A stretch of DNA of 64,000 nt from Bradyrhizobium sp. AUGA SZCCT0283 (lineage in GTDB: Bacteria; Pseudomonadota; Alphaproteobacteria; Rhizobiales; Xanthobacteraceae). This document shows, piece by piece, positions 7,875 to 16,697 of this stretch (its first letter is position 1; each line of letters opens with the position of its first letter). Position numbers and translations under genes: made by a program. The notes under the pieces are model-generated. The model saw only the letters and a program-made list of their open reading frames with translations. It did no database searches and had not been told where the DNA came from. The stretch is from NCBI RefSeq assembly GCF_018130385.1, contig NZ_JAFCLU010000026.1, positions 1-64,000 on the forward strand, in the 5' to 3' direction.

Positions 7875-8375
7875 ATGACCGACCTAGCTGTTCAACTCCC
7901 TGAGGCCAACCGCCGCCTGGATGCCATCGACCGCAAGATCCTGACCGTGCTGCAGGAGGACGCCTCCCTGTCGGTCGCCGAGATCGGGGACCGGGTCGGG
8001 CTATCGTCGACACCGTGCTGGAAACGGATCCAGCGGCTGGAGGCCGACGGCGTGATCCTGCGCCGGGTGGCGCTGGTCGACCAGAACAAGATCGGCCTCG
8101 GCATTTCCGTGTTCGTCTCGGTCGAGAGCTCCGATCATTCGGAAGCCTGGCTGAAGACCTTCGCCAGCGCGGTCAGCGCCATGCCGGAGGTGATGGAGTT
8201 CTACCGGATGGCCGGCGACGTCGATTACATGCTGCGCGTCGTGGTCGCCGACATGGCGAGCTATGACGTGTTCTACAAAAAACTGATCAGCGCCGTGCCG
8301 CTGAAGAACGTCACCTCGCGTTTTGCGATGGAGAAGATCAAGTCGGTGACGGCGCTGCCGGTGCCGGCGGCGTAA
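7875..8375 (+). CDS. Lrp/AsnC-family transcriptional regulator
   Basis: The 166-residue protein is a feast/famine regulator. An N-terminal winged helix-turn-helix (about 16-65) contains LDAIDRKILTVLQEDASLS and the recognition region SSTPCWKRIQRLEADGVI. A C-terminal RAM/AsnC effector domain follows, with FVSVESSDHSEAWL and the amino-acid-pocket-like GDVDYMLRVVVADMASYD. Length is typical. A consensus-like Lrp site lies 40 bases upstream. The preceding PfkB kinase and the following phosphohexomutase (opposite strand) are not obviously its targets; the effector amino acid is unknown. Confidence 0.92.
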   Translation: MTDLAVQLPEANRRLDAIDRKILTVLQEDASLSVAEIGDRVGLSSTPCWKRIQRLEADGVILRRVALVDQNKIGLGISVFVSVESSDHSEAWLKTFASAVSAMPEVMEFYRMAGDVDYMLRVVVADMASYDVFYKKLISAVPLKNVTSRFAMEKIKSVTALPVPAA

Positions 8376-8394
8376 GGGCGGGCACAGCACGAAT

Positions 8395-8486
8395 TGTCAT
8401 ACGCGGGCTTGACCCGCGTATCCATCAATCTTCATGAAGCGCTTTTTCCCAAGTGATGGATTGCCGGGTCAAGCCCGGCAATGACA
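8395..8486. repeat. Composite palindromic repeat, family A variant
   Basis: The left half TGTCATACGCGGG-CTTGA-CCCGCGTATCCATCA faces the right half TGATGGATTGCCGGG-TCAAG-CCCGGCAATGACA. Outer TGTCAT/ATGACA and inner ATCCATCA/TGATGGAT are complementary. It fills the gap between the convergent Lrp-type gene and the phosphohexomutase gene and may also act as a bidirectional terminator. Confidence 0.8.
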
Positions 8487-8494
8487 GCCTGAAT

Positions 8495-9994
8495 TCAAAT
8501 CTTCTGATTGTACGCGCCGACTTCGGGATGCGTGCGCAGCACGGAATCCATCGCCTCGAACATATCGCGCATGCGCTGTTCGGAAACCGGGCTCTCGACC
8601 ACCACCACCAGCTCCGGCTTGTTCGATGAGGCCCGCACCAGGCCCCAGCTGCCGTCCTCGACCGTGACGCGCACGCCGTTGACGGTGACGAGATCGCGGA
8701 TCTTCTGGCCGGCGACCTTGTCGCCTTTCTTCTGCAGCGCTTCGAAATGCTTCACCACGGCGTCAGCGACGCCGTATTTGGTCTCGTCGGCGCAATGCGG
8801 CGACATGGTCGGCGACGACCAGGTCTTCGGCAGCGCGTCTTTCAGGTCCGCCATCGACTTGTCAGATGCGCGGTCGAGCATCTCGCAGATCGCGATCGCC
8901 GAGACCAGGCCGTCGTCATAGCCACGGCCGGTCGGCTTGTTGAAAAAGAAATGCCCGGATTTTTCGAAACCTGCTAGCGCGCCGAGTTCGTTGGTGCGGC
9001 GCTTCATGTAGGAATGGCCGGTCTTCCAGTAGACTACCTTCGCGCCCTGCTTCTGCAGCACCGGATCGGTGACGAACAGGCCGGTGGATTTCACGTCGAC
9101 CACGAACTGCGCGTCCTTGTGGATCGCCGACATGTCGCGCGCCAGCATGACGCCGACCTTGTCGGCGAAGATTTCCTCACCGGTATTGTCGACCACGCCG
9201 CAGCGGTCGCCATCGCCGTCGAAGCCTAGCCCCACGTCGGCCCTGTGCTTGAGCACCGCGTCGCGGATCGCGTGCAGCATCTCCATATCTTCGGGATTCG
9301 GATTGTATTTCGGGAAGGTGTGATCGAGTTCGGTGTCGAGCGGAACGACTTCGCAGCCGATCGCCTCCATCACCTGCGGCGCGAATGCGCCAGCCGTGCC
9401 GTTGCCGCAGGCGACCACGACCTTCAGCTTGCGCTTGAGCTTCGGCCGCTTGGTGAGATCGGCGATATAACGCGCCGGAAAGTTCTCGTGGAACTGATAG
9501 GAGCCGCCAGCCTTGTTGTTGAACTCGGCGTTGAGCACGATTTCCTTCAGCCGCGTCATCTCGTCGGGACCGAAAGTGAGCGGACGGTTGGCGCCCATCT
9601 TGACGCCGGTCCAGCCATTGTCGTTATGCGAGGCGGTCACCATCGCGACGCAGGGCACGTCGAGATCGAACTGCGCGAAATAGGCCATCGGCGTCATCGC
9701 CAGCCCGATGTCGTGTACCTTGCAGCCCGCCGCCATCAGGCCGGTAATCAGCGCGTATTTGATCGAGGCCGAATAGCTGCGAAAATCGTGGCCGGTGACG
9801 ATTTCCTGCTTGACGCCGAGTTCCCCAATCAGCGCGCCGAGCCCCATGCCCAGCGCCTGAACGCCCATCAGGTTGATTTCCTTCTCAAACAACCAGCGCG
9901 CGTCGTATTCGCGAAAACCGGTTGCCTTCACCATCGGCCCGGATTCGAACTCATAGGTATTCGGAACCAGCACGGATTTGGGCTTGGGGAACAT
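8495..9994 (-). CDS. Phosphomannomutase/phosphoglucomutase
   Basis: The 499-residue enzyme belongs to the alpha-D-phosphohexomutase family, interconverting hexose 1- and 6-phosphates for polysaccharide and glycogen synthesis. The phosphoserine loop is VTASHNDNGWTG, the magnesium loop is GFDGDGDRCG, and the sugar-specificity loop is GFEKSGH, followed by a C-terminal phosphate-binding domain with LVRASSNKPELV. All active-site loops look intact. The ATG at 9994 (MFPKPKSV) was preferred to an in-frame codon 42 bases upstream because the family normally begins close to this FP-K-x-V segment. Ugd and an acyltransferase lie a few kilobases away, consistent with a role in surface polysaccharide precursors. 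Confidence 0.92.
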   Translation of the reverse strand: MFPKPKSVLVPNTYEFESGPMVKATGFREYDARWLFEKEINLMGVQALGMGLGALIGELGVKQEIVTGHDFRSYSASIKYALITGLMAAGCKVHDIGLAMTPMAYFAQFDLDVPCVAMVTASHNDNGWTGVKMGANRPLTFGPDEMTRLKEIVLNAEFNNKAGGSYQFHENFPARYIADLTKRPKLKRKLKVVVACGNGTAGAFAPQVMEAIGCEVVPLDTELDHTFPKYNPNPEDMEMLHAIRDAVLKHRADVGLGFDGDGDRCGVVDNTGEEIFADKVGVMLARDMSAIHKDAQFVVDVKSTGLFVTDPVLQKQGAKVVYWKTGHSYMKRRTNELGALAGFEKSGHFFFNKPTGRGYDDGLVSAIAICEMLDRASDKSMADLKDALPKTWSSPTMSPHCADETKYGVADAVVKHFEALQKKGDKVAGQKIRDLVTVNGVRVTVEDGSWGLVRASSNKPELVVVVESPVSEQRMRDMFEAMDSVLRTHPEVGAYNQKI

Positions 9995-10114
9995 GAGGTA
10001 CCTTGTCAATAAATTGCGAGGGAACACCGCAGCCATAGCGAATACGCGGGCCGGGCGATAGGCGGACCGGCGGCTTGTGGCGGTTAATTGCGGCGGTTTG
10101 GTAACCGGGAAACC

Positions 10115-10630
10115 TTACTGTTCCAGCACCATCTTGCCGTTGGCGTATTCGAAGCGCTTCAGCTTCGACAGGAACGACAGGCCGAGCAGGTTTTCCGACA
10201 ACGCCTCGTCGGGCAGCACCACGGCGTCGACGTCGCGCACCACAAGACCGCCGAGCTCGATCATGGCGAGCCGCGTGCGCGCGGCCTTGATGGTGCCGTT
10301 GGCGGTGGTGACGGTCGAATTGTAGTCGCTGCGCGAGGGACGGAAGCCGAATCGCGCCGCGGACTTTTCGTTCAGCGCCACCAGCGAAGCGCCGGTGTCA
10401 ATCATGAAATTGACGCGCTGACCTTCGATGCGGCCATCGGTCTGGAAATGACCGCGGGCGTCGCGGGGGATGTCGAGGCTGCGGCCGGAGGCTTGCGCGA
10501 CCGTTTGCGCGGGCGCTTTTTGCGGCGATGCGCTGGCGGTGGCCGGCACCGGCGACATCTTGTCCGCCATCTGCGCCATATAGGTGCCGAGACCGGCCAG
10601 CACGGCAGCAAGGATCATCAGGTTACGCAT
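10115..10630 (-). CDS. Membrane-anchored retropepsin-like aspartic protease (clan AA, TIGR02281 type)
   Basis: The 171-residue protein has an N-terminal transmembrane or signal segment (LMILAAVLAGLGTYM, 4-18), a proline/alanine-rich linker to about residue 50, and a single retropepsin-like domain. The catalytic loop is FMIDTGASLVAL with the D-T-G-A signature, and the flap region reads VTTANGTIKAAR. The psi-loop hydrophobic-glycine motif is NLLGLSFLSKL. A single catalytic aspartate per chain means that it must dimerise, like retroviral proteases. The domain would face the periplasm. The natural substrate of this bacterial family is unknown. It is a single-gene unit. Confidence 0.85.
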   Translation of the reverse strand: MRNLMILAAVLAGLGTYMAQMADKMSPVPATASASPQKAPAQTVAQASGRSLDIPRDARGHFQTDGRIEGQRVNFMIDTGASLVALNEKSAARFGFRPSRSDYNSTVTTANGTIKAARTRLAMIELGGLVVRDVDAVVLPDEALSENLLGLSFLSKLKRFEYANGKMVLEQ

Positions 10631-10800
10631 TACGCCACACTCGCTTACCAGACCGCCGATATCACCACGCCGGCCGCCAAGCCGCGACTAACAGCGGCGG
10701 CCAAGGTTGTCATTTTCGCGAAAAGGATGAGTGAAGCGTTAACGCCCGTGTTTCACCTCTCCCCGTTCTGAACAAAGAGCGGGGCGAGGCAGAAAAGCCG

Positions 10801-13278
10801 TCACGTCCCGCGCGGCTTGACGCGGCGGGTCGGCAACGCGTTGGCCGGGTCTTCCGGCCAGGGGTGGCGGGGATAGCGGCCGCGCAGGTCGGAGCGCACG
10901 GCTGCATAGCTGCCGCGCCAGAAGCCCGGAAGGTCGCGTGTCACCTGCACCGGGCGTTGCGCCGGGGACAACAATTCCAGCACCAGCGGCACCGCGCCCT
11001 TGGCGATCGAGGGATGGGTGTTGAGGCCGAACAGTTCCTGCAAGCGGACCGCGATGGTCGGGCCCTGCTCGGCCTCGTAGTCGATGGCCAGCATGGTGCC
11101 GGTCGGCGCTTCGAAATGCGTCGGCGCTTCGCGCTCCAGCCGCGCGCGCAACTCCCACGGCAGTAGCGTCATCAGCGCGTCGGAGAAATCGCCGGGGGAA
11201 AGATCCTTCAGCGAGGTCTTGTCGTAGAGCGCGGGCACGAGCCAGTTCTCGCCGGCGGCAGCGAGCGCGGCGTCGGACAGATCGGGCCAGCTATCGCCTT
11301 CCGCCCTGCGCAGGAACATCACGCGGTCGCGCCATTGCTTCAGGGATTTCGACCATGGCAGCTTGTCGAGCCCGGCGGCGACCAAGCCCGCGGCGAAAAT
11401 GCGCGCGGTCTCCGCCGAGGGCGACAGCGCGACCGGTGCTTCCGACAGCGTAATCGCGTGCAGTGTCCGCTTGCGGCGCGCGCGTAGCGCCATCGCGCCG
11501 CGATCGAATGAAATCTCTTCCCTGTCCTCGATCTGATTGGCGAAGCGCGTTTCGATATCTTCCTGCGCGATCGGCGCCGCCAGCAGAATGCGTCCCTGGG
11601 CCGCCGTGCCGGTCAGCTCGGCGACCGCAATATAGGGCGCGCGCGCCAGCGACGAGGTTTGCTCGACAGCCGCGCCACGGCCGTTGGCGAGCACAAAGCT
11701 GCCATTGCCGCGGTTGCGCGCGACGCGATCGGGGAAGGCCAGCGCCAGCATGATGCCGGTGGAGGGCGAGATATCCTCGCCGGCCGGCCCCTCGGTCGAA
11801 GCCACCTGCTGTGCCCAGCGCTGCGCGAGACTGCGGGCACTGGAAGCGCGCGGCGAGCGGTCGCGGCGGAACTGGTCGAGCCTGACATCGAGATCGACGC
11901 TGTCGCCGCCGAGGCCGCGCTCGGTCAGGACGGCGGCGATGTCGGCCGCCTCCTCGCCAGCGCCCAGCCGATGCGAATCCACGATCATGCGCGCCAGGCG
12001 TGGCGGCAGCGCCAGCGCACGCAGGCTTTGGCCCTCCGCGGTGATTCGGCCGTCGGAATCGAGCGCGCCGAGTTCGCTAAGCAGGCTGTTGGCTTCCTTC
12101 AACGCGGGCGCGGGCGGGGGATCGAGAAACGCCAGCGTGGTGGGATCGCGGACGCCCCATTGTGCGAGATCGAGCACCAGCGAGGAAAGGTCGGCGGAGA
12201 GAATTTCGGGTTGGGTATAGGCGGCGAGCGAAGCGGTCTGCGGCTCGTCCCACAGCCGGTAGCATATGCCGGGCTCGGTACGGCCGGCACGGCCGCGGCG
12301 CTGGTCGACCGCGGCGCGCGAGGCGCGCACGGTCTCCAGCCGCGTCAGGCCGATATCGGGCTCGTAGCGCGGCACCCGCGCCAGGCCGGAATCGACCACG
12401 ATGCGGACGCCCTCGATGGTCAGCGAGGTCTCGGCGATCGAGGTTGCCAGCACCACCTTGCGTTGGCCCTTCGGCGCCGGCGCGATGGCGCGGTCCTGCA
12501 CGGCGGCATCGAGCGCGCCGAACAGCGGCACGATCTCGACGCGGGCATCATGAACCCGTTCACCGAGAAAATTCTGCGTGCGGCGGATTTCGGCGGCGCC
12601 CGGCAGAAACGCCAGCACCGAGCCGGGATCGGCGCGCAGCGCGACAGCGATCGCATCCGCCATCTGCCGCTCGATCGGCGCATCCGCCTTGCGGCCGAGA
12701 TACCGTGTCTCCACCGGAAAGGCGCGGCCTTCGCTGGCGACCACCGGCGCGTCGCCGAGCAGTTTGCCGACCCGCGCGCCGTCGAGCGTCGCCGACATCA
12801 CCAGGATACGCAGATCTTCGCGCAAGCCCGTTTGCGCGTCGCGCGCCAGCGCTAAGCCCAGATCGGCATCGAGCGAACGCTCGTGAAACTCGTCGAACAG
12901 CACGGCGGCGACGCCTGATAGTTCGGGATCGTCGAGAATCTGCCGCGAGAAGATTCCCTCGGTGACGACTTCGATCCGGGTCGCGCGCGATATTTTTGAA
13001 CCGAAGCGGACGCGATAGCCGACGGTCTCCCCTGCCCGCTCGCCGAGCGTCCGCGCCATCCGCTCGGCGCTGGCCCGCGCCGCGATCCGCCGCGGCTCCA
13101 GCATGATGATCTTTTTGTCTTTCAGCCAGGGCGCATCGAGCAGTGCCAGCGGCACCCGTGTGGTCTTGCCGGCGCCGGGAGGCGCCACCAGCACTGCGGC
13201 ATTATGATCCGTCAGCGTGGCCGCAAGTTCGTCGAGCACCACATCGATCGGGAGGGGCGTGTCGAAGCTTCGGGGCAA
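10801..13278 (-). CDS. hrpB: ATP-dependent helicase HrpB (DEAH family)
   Basis: The 825-residue protein has the HrpB length and layout. The motifs are Q-site LPIDVVLDELAATL, motif I APPGAGKTTRVPL, motif Ia MLEPRRIAARA, motif II DEFHERSLD (a DEFH variant of the DEAH box, usual in HrpB), motif III MSATLDGARV, and motif VI DQRRGRAGRTEPG. The HrpB-specific C-terminal domain ends near GSYAAVRSDLRGRYPRHPWPEDP. The biological role of HrpB is poorly known; RNA unwinding is inferred from the family. The start is TTG at 13278, the first start available after an in-frame TGA, with a weak ribosome-binding site. Confidence 0.92.
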   Translation of the reverse strand: MPRSFDTPLPIDVVLDELAATLTDHNAAVLVAPPGAGKTTRVPLALLDAPWLKDKKIIMLEPRRIAARASAERMARTLGERAGETVGYRVRFGSKISRATRIEVVTEGIFSRQILDDPELSGVAAVLFDEFHERSLDADLGLALARDAQTGLREDLRILVMSATLDGARVGKLLGDAPVVASEGRAFPVETRYLGRKADAPIERQMADAIAVALRADPGSVLAFLPGAAEIRRTQNFLGERVHDARVEIVPLFGALDAAVQDRAIAPAPKGQRKVVLATSIAETSLTIEGVRIVVDSGLARVPRYEPDIGLTRLETVRASRAAVDQRRGRAGRTEPGICYRLWDEPQTASLAAYTQPEILSADLSSLVLDLAQWGVRDPTTLAFLDPPPAPALKEANSLLSELGALDSDGRITAEGQSLRALALPPRLARMIVDSHRLGAGEEAADIAAVLTERGLGGDSVDLDVRLDQFRRDRSPRASSARSLAQRWAQQVASTEGPAGEDISPSTGIMLALAFPDRVARNRGNGSFVLANGRGAAVEQTSSLARAPYIAVAELTGTAAQGRILLAAPIAQEDIETRFANQIEDREEISFDRGAMALRARRKRTLHAITLSEAPVALSPSAETARIFAAGLVAAGLDKLPWSKSLKQWRDRVMFLRRAEGDSWPDLSDAALAAAGENWLVPALYDKTSLKDLSPGDFSDALMTLLPWELRARLEREAPTHFEAPTGTMLAIDYEAEQGPTIAVRLQELFGLNTHPSIAKGAVPLVLELLSPAQRPVQVTRDLPGFWRGSYAAVRSDLRGRYPRHPWPEDPANALPTRRVKPRGT

Positions 13279-13290
13279 GGTCTTTCATCC

Positions 13291-13388
13291 GTCATCACCC
13301 GCGAAAAGCGGGTGATCCAGTAAACGCAGACGTTATTGATCGCAAAGACCGAGAGTACTGGATACCCCGCCTTCGCGGGGTATGACAA
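13291..13388. repeat. Composite palindromic repeat, family A
   Basis: The left half is GTCATCACCCGCGAAAAGCG followed by GGTGATCCAGTA. The right half is TACTGGATACCCCGC-CTTC-GCGGGGTATGAC. Outer GTCAT/ATGAC and inner ATCCAGTA/TACTGGAT pair exactly. It separates ugd from the downstream hrpB on the same strand. Confidence 0.8.
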
Positions 13389-13394
13389 CAATGC

Positions 13395-14714
13395 TCACCC
13401 CCGCGGGCCAGCCGCCCGCCCCACGCTCTCATAGGTGAAGCCGTGCGCCGCCATGTCTTCGGAGCGATAGATGTTGCGCAAATCCACCACGACGGGCTGC
13501 GCCATCTCGCTCTTGATTCGCTCCCAATCGAGCGCGCGGTATTGCACCCACTCGGTGACGATCACCATGGCGTCCGCCCCCTTCACGCACTCATAGGGTT
13601 CGTCGCAATACTCGATGTCAGGCAATTCCTTGCGCGCCTGCTCCATGCCGACCGGATCGTGCGCGCGTACCTTGGCGCCCATGTCGAGCAGGCCTGTCAC
13701 CAGCGGGATCGACGGCGCCTCGCGCATGTCGTCGGTATCCGGCTTGAAGGTGAGGCCGAGCACCGCAACGGTCTTGCCGCGCAGGCTGCCGCCCACCGCG
13801 TTGGAAACCTTTCGCGCCATCGCGCGCTTGCGGTTGTCGTTGACGCCGAGCACCGCCTCGACGATCCGCAACTGCACATCGTGATCGAGCGCGACCTTGA
13901 CCAGCGCGCGGATGTCCTTGGGAAAACAGGAGCCGCCAAAACCCGGGCCAGCATGCAGGAATTTCGTGCCGATGCGGTTATCGAGCCCGATGCCGCGCGC
14001 CACCTCCTGCACGTCGGCGCCGACTTTTTCGGAAAGATCCGCCATCTCGTTGATGAAGGTGATCTTGGTGGCGAGAAACGCGTTCGCGGCGTATTTGATC
14101 AGCTCGGCGGTACGCCGCGCCGTGAACATCAAGGGCGCCTGGTTGAGCGACAGCGGCCGATAGACGTCGCCGAGCACCTTGCGCCCGCGCTCGTCCGAGG
14201 TGCCGACCACGACGCGATCGGGGAATTTGAAGTCGCGGATCGCGGCGCCCTCGCGCAGGAATTCCGGATTGGAAGCGACCACCACATCGGCCGCCGGATT
14301 GGCTTCGCGGATCAGCCGCTCGACCTCATCGCCGGTGCCGACCGGCACAGTCGATTTTGTCACCACCACCGTGAAGCCTGACAGCGCAGCCGCAATCTCG
14401 CGTGCGGCGCTGTAGACGTAAGTCAGGTCGGCATGGCCATCGCCGCGCCGCGACGGCGTGCCGACCGCGATGAACACGGCGTCGGCTTCCGCGACCGGCG
14501 CGGTCAGGTCGGTGGTGAAATCCAGCCGCTTGGCCTTGACGTTGGACGCCACCAGGGCGTCGAGCCCGGGTTCGAAAATCGGGATTTCGCCCCGGCGCAG
14601 GGCGTCGATCTTGCCGGCATCCTTGTCCACGCAGGTGACCTGGTGGCCGAAATCGGCAAAGCAGGCGCCGGATACCAGCCCCACATAGCCCGTGCCAATC
14701 ATGGCGATTCGCAT
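13395..14714 (-). CDS. ugd: UDP-glucose 6-dehydrogenase
   Basis: The 439-residue enzyme oxidises UDP-glucose to UDP-glucuronate with two NAD+, supplying uronic acid for exopolysaccharide, capsule or lipid decoration. The N-terminal Rossmann motif is MIGTGYVGLVSGACF (5-19). The catalytic cysteine lies in GPGFGGSCFPKDIRAL. The region NEMADLSEKVGADV and the C-terminal UDP-binding domain GLTFKPDTDDMREAPS are typical. Length is normal. It diverges from the acyltransferase gene at 14895, across 180 bases that hold both promoters. That pairing, with the nearby phosphohexomutase, suggests surface polysaccharide work. Confidence 0.95.
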   Translation of the reverse strand: MRIAMIGTGYVGLVSGACFADFGHQVTCVDKDAGKIDALRRGEIPIFEPGLDALVASNVKAKRLDFTTDLTAPVAEADAVFIAVGTPSRRGDGHADLTYVYSAAREIAAALSGFTVVVTKSTVPVGTGDEVERLIREANPAADVVVASNPEFLREGAAIRDFKFPDRVVVGTSDERGRKVLGDVYRPLSLNQAPLMFTARRTAELIKYAANAFLATKITFINEMADLSEKVGADVQEVARGIGLDNRIGTKFLHAGPGFGGSCFPKDIRALVKVALDHDVQLRIVEAVLGVNDNRKRAMARKVSNAVGGSLRGKTVAVLGLTFKPDTDDMREAPSIPLVTGLLDMGAKVRAHDPVGMEQARKELPDIEYCDEPYECVKGADAMVIVTEWVQYRALDWERIKSEMAQPVVVDLRNIYRSEDMAAHGFTYESVGRAAGPRG

Positions 14715-14894
14715 GAAAACAACCCGTATTTGATGGTTAACGCCAATCCCGATTTAGCGGGCGTCTTAGAGCATTTTTCAGCAAAGGGGAAACCGGAAAA
14801 AGCGCTCGATACCGGCATGTCCTTTGTATGGATAAAGGAGAAAGCAACGGATCGGGCCGAAGATGCGGTCGCGTCGCACCGAAGAGGGACACCG

Positions 14895-15947
14895 ATGACC
14901 TTAAACGGCACATCCGCCGGACCTGAGCGTTCCACCCGCATCGACTGGGTGGACTACGCCAAGGGCATCTGCATCGTCATGGTGGTGATGATGCATTCGG
15001 TGCTCGGCGTGGAAAAAGCGGCCGGCGAGACCGGTTTCATGCATGCGTTCGTCATGTTCGCGCAGCCGTTCCGGATGCCGGATTTCTTCCTGATTTCAGG
15101 CCTTTTTCTCGCTGTCGTAATCGACCGCGACTGGCGCACCTATCTCGACCGCAAGGTCGTGCACTTCGCTTACTTTTACGTGCTGTGGATGACGATCCAG
15201 TTCGGCTTCAAGGCGCCCGGCTTCGCCGCTGAAAACGGCTGGCGCCATGTCGGCTTGCTGTATCTGGAATCCTTCATCGAGCCGTTCGGCACCTTGTGGT
15301 TCATTTATCTATTGCCGATTTTCTTCGTCGTCACAAAACTGTCACGCGACATCCCCGCCATGGCAGTCTGGCTCGTCGCCGCGGCGCTGGAGACGGCGCA
15401 TATCGCAACCGGCTGGACGGTAATCGACGAATTCTGCGCGCGCTTCGTCTATTTCTACTCCGGTTATCTGTTTGCTTCCTACGTGTTCGCGCTGTCGGAT
15501 CGTTCTCGGGAGAAGCCGGCGCTGGCGCTGATTGGATTGGCGCTGTGGACGCTCGTCAACGGCGGCCTCGTGGTGTCGGGCTTCAGCCATTGGCCGCTGA
15601 TCTCGCTGGCGCTCGGCTTCGCCGGCGCCGGAGCCATCATCGTGATGGGCACGCTGCTGGCGCGCATGCAGTGGCTCAATTTCCTCCGCTATTGCGGCGA
15701 GCATTCCATCGTCATCTATCTCGCCTTCTTCCTGCCGATGGCGGTGACCCGAACGCTCTTGCTGAAGACCGGCCTGATCGCCGATATCGGCGTGATCTCG
15801 CTGATCGTGACCGTCGCCGGCGTCGCCGGCGCGGTTCTGATCTGGAGGCTGGCCCTGGCGCTACGGGCCGACTTCCTGTTCGAGCGCCCCGCCGCCTTCT
15901 GGATCGCGCCGAAGAAGGCCGCTCCGGCGCTGCAAGCGGCGGAGTAA
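14895..15947 (+). CDS. Acyltransferase family 3 membrane protein (sugar O-acetylase-like)
   Basis: The 350-residue polytopic membrane protein belongs to the acyltransferase-3 family, which transfers acetyl or succinyl groups to sugars of exopolysaccharide, O-antigen or Nod factors. The opening RIDWVDYAKGICIVMVVMMH (14-33) carries the family's conserved D-x-A-K-G and membrane histidine. QPFRMPDFFLISGLFLA and later FGTLWFIYLLPIFF and GEHSIVIYLAFFLPM are also diagnostic. About ten hydrophobic segments are visible. The ATG at 14895 has GAAGAGGGACACCG upstream. Substrate is unknown; divergence from ugd hints at a uronic-acid-containing polymer. It converges on the next gene with only 7 bases between stops. 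Confidence 0.85.
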   Translation: MTLNGTSAGPERSTRIDWVDYAKGICIVMVVMMHSVLGVEKAAGETGFMHAFVMFAQPFRMPDFFLISGLFLAVVIDRDWRTYLDRKVVHFAYFYVLWMTIQFGFKAPGFAAENGWRHVGLLYLESFIEPFGTLWFIYLLPIFFVVTKLSRDIPAMAVWLVAAALETAHIATGWTVIDEFCARFVYFYSGYLFASYVFALSDRSREKPALALIGLALWTLVNGGLVVSGFSHWPLISLALGFAGAGAIIVMGTLLARMQWLNFLRYCGEHSIVIYLAFFLPMAVTRTLLLKTGLIADIGVISLIVTVAGVAGAVLIWRLALALRADFLFERPAAFWIAPKKAAPALQAAE

Positions 15948-15954
15948 TCTGGAA

Positions 15955-16548
15955 TCAGCCCACGCCTTCGATCTTTACACCGTCCTCCAACTGCCGGATC
16001 CTGGCACGAAAGCCCTCGGCGTCGCCGAAATCGGCAAATCCCTGATAATGCGGGTGCGGACCCAACACCCGGCGGGCATGCTTGATCGGGCACCAGTAGA
16101 CTTCCGTGCGTGACGCCACCTCGCGCATGAAAGCGATCGCGCCGTTGGCATAGGAGCAATAGGCGCAATTGAACTTCTCGATGACGTTGAGATAGGCCAG
16201 ATGATGACGGTCGAACACCAGATAGTCGCGTCGGCGCACTTTCGGAATCCGGTATACCGGGAAGCAGATCGCCTGATACACCATGACGCTTAGATCAAGC
16301 AGCGCGATCGGGACGATCATCGAATAGATCACCGGCGCGGTCAGGACCGTCAGCGGATTGGCCTCGATGATGTAGCGCGACACCCGCGTCTTCAACTCCC
16401 GGTGAAGCCGCGCCACCTCCTTTTCGAATACGATCCTTCGTTTTTCGAAATGAAAGCGCAGTTCTTCTCTCCGCTTCGCCAGTTCGACCTCGATCTCGGC
16501 CTCGACGCCCCGCAGCTTCTCCATGAGCGTGTCGAGTTGCGTGGTCAT
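15955..16548 (-). CDS. Conserved membrane-associated protein of unknown function
   Basis: The 197-residue protein begins with a long charged amphipathic helix (about 1-60: LMEKLRGVEAEIEVELAKRREE onward, alternating Glu/Lys/Arg), likely a coiled coil. A hydrophobic stretch follows (LTVLTAPVIYSMIVPIALLDLSVMVYQ, about 67-93), probably one or two membrane helices, and then a soluble domain with FNCAYCSYANG (a C-x2-C pair) and VYWCPIKHARR, plus the ending GFADFGDAEGFRARI. Three cysteines plus His could bind a metal or form disulfides. No known enzyme family is recognised. The ATG at 16548 has GGAAGAGC upstream and replaces a longer frame that starts in the ribosome-binding region. Confidence 0.75.
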   Translation of the reverse strand: MTTQLDTLMEKLRGVEAEIEVELAKRREELRFHFEKRRIVFEKEVARLHRELKTRVSRYIIEANPLTVLTAPVIYSMIVPIALLDLSVMVYQAICFPVYRIPKVRRRDYLVFDRHHLAYLNVIEKFNCAYCSYANGAIAFMREVASRTEVYWCPIKHARRVLGPHPHYQGFADFGDAEGFRARIRQLEDGVKIEGVG

Positions 16549-16697
16549 TGCTCTTCCTTTCGGTCCGGCCGGACCGCAAGGGGACACGGAACGGGCGGGG
16601 ATGCAACTCCTTCCATGATGAGGGGAAAACAGAAAAATCCAGGCCCAACCCGATCCGGAAGGCTGTCAATCCGCGCAAAAATCCCTAAATTTCGGCC

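Noticed and set aside
11659..12855. A 398-codon open reading frame opposite hrpB
   Set aside because: It has no domain or start signal and lies wholly opposite conserved helicase motifs.
75..13388. Possible CRISPR array made by the regularly recurring repeats
   Set aside because: The repeats are kilobases apart, sit singly in intergenic gaps and are palindromic elements; no spacers or cas genes are present.
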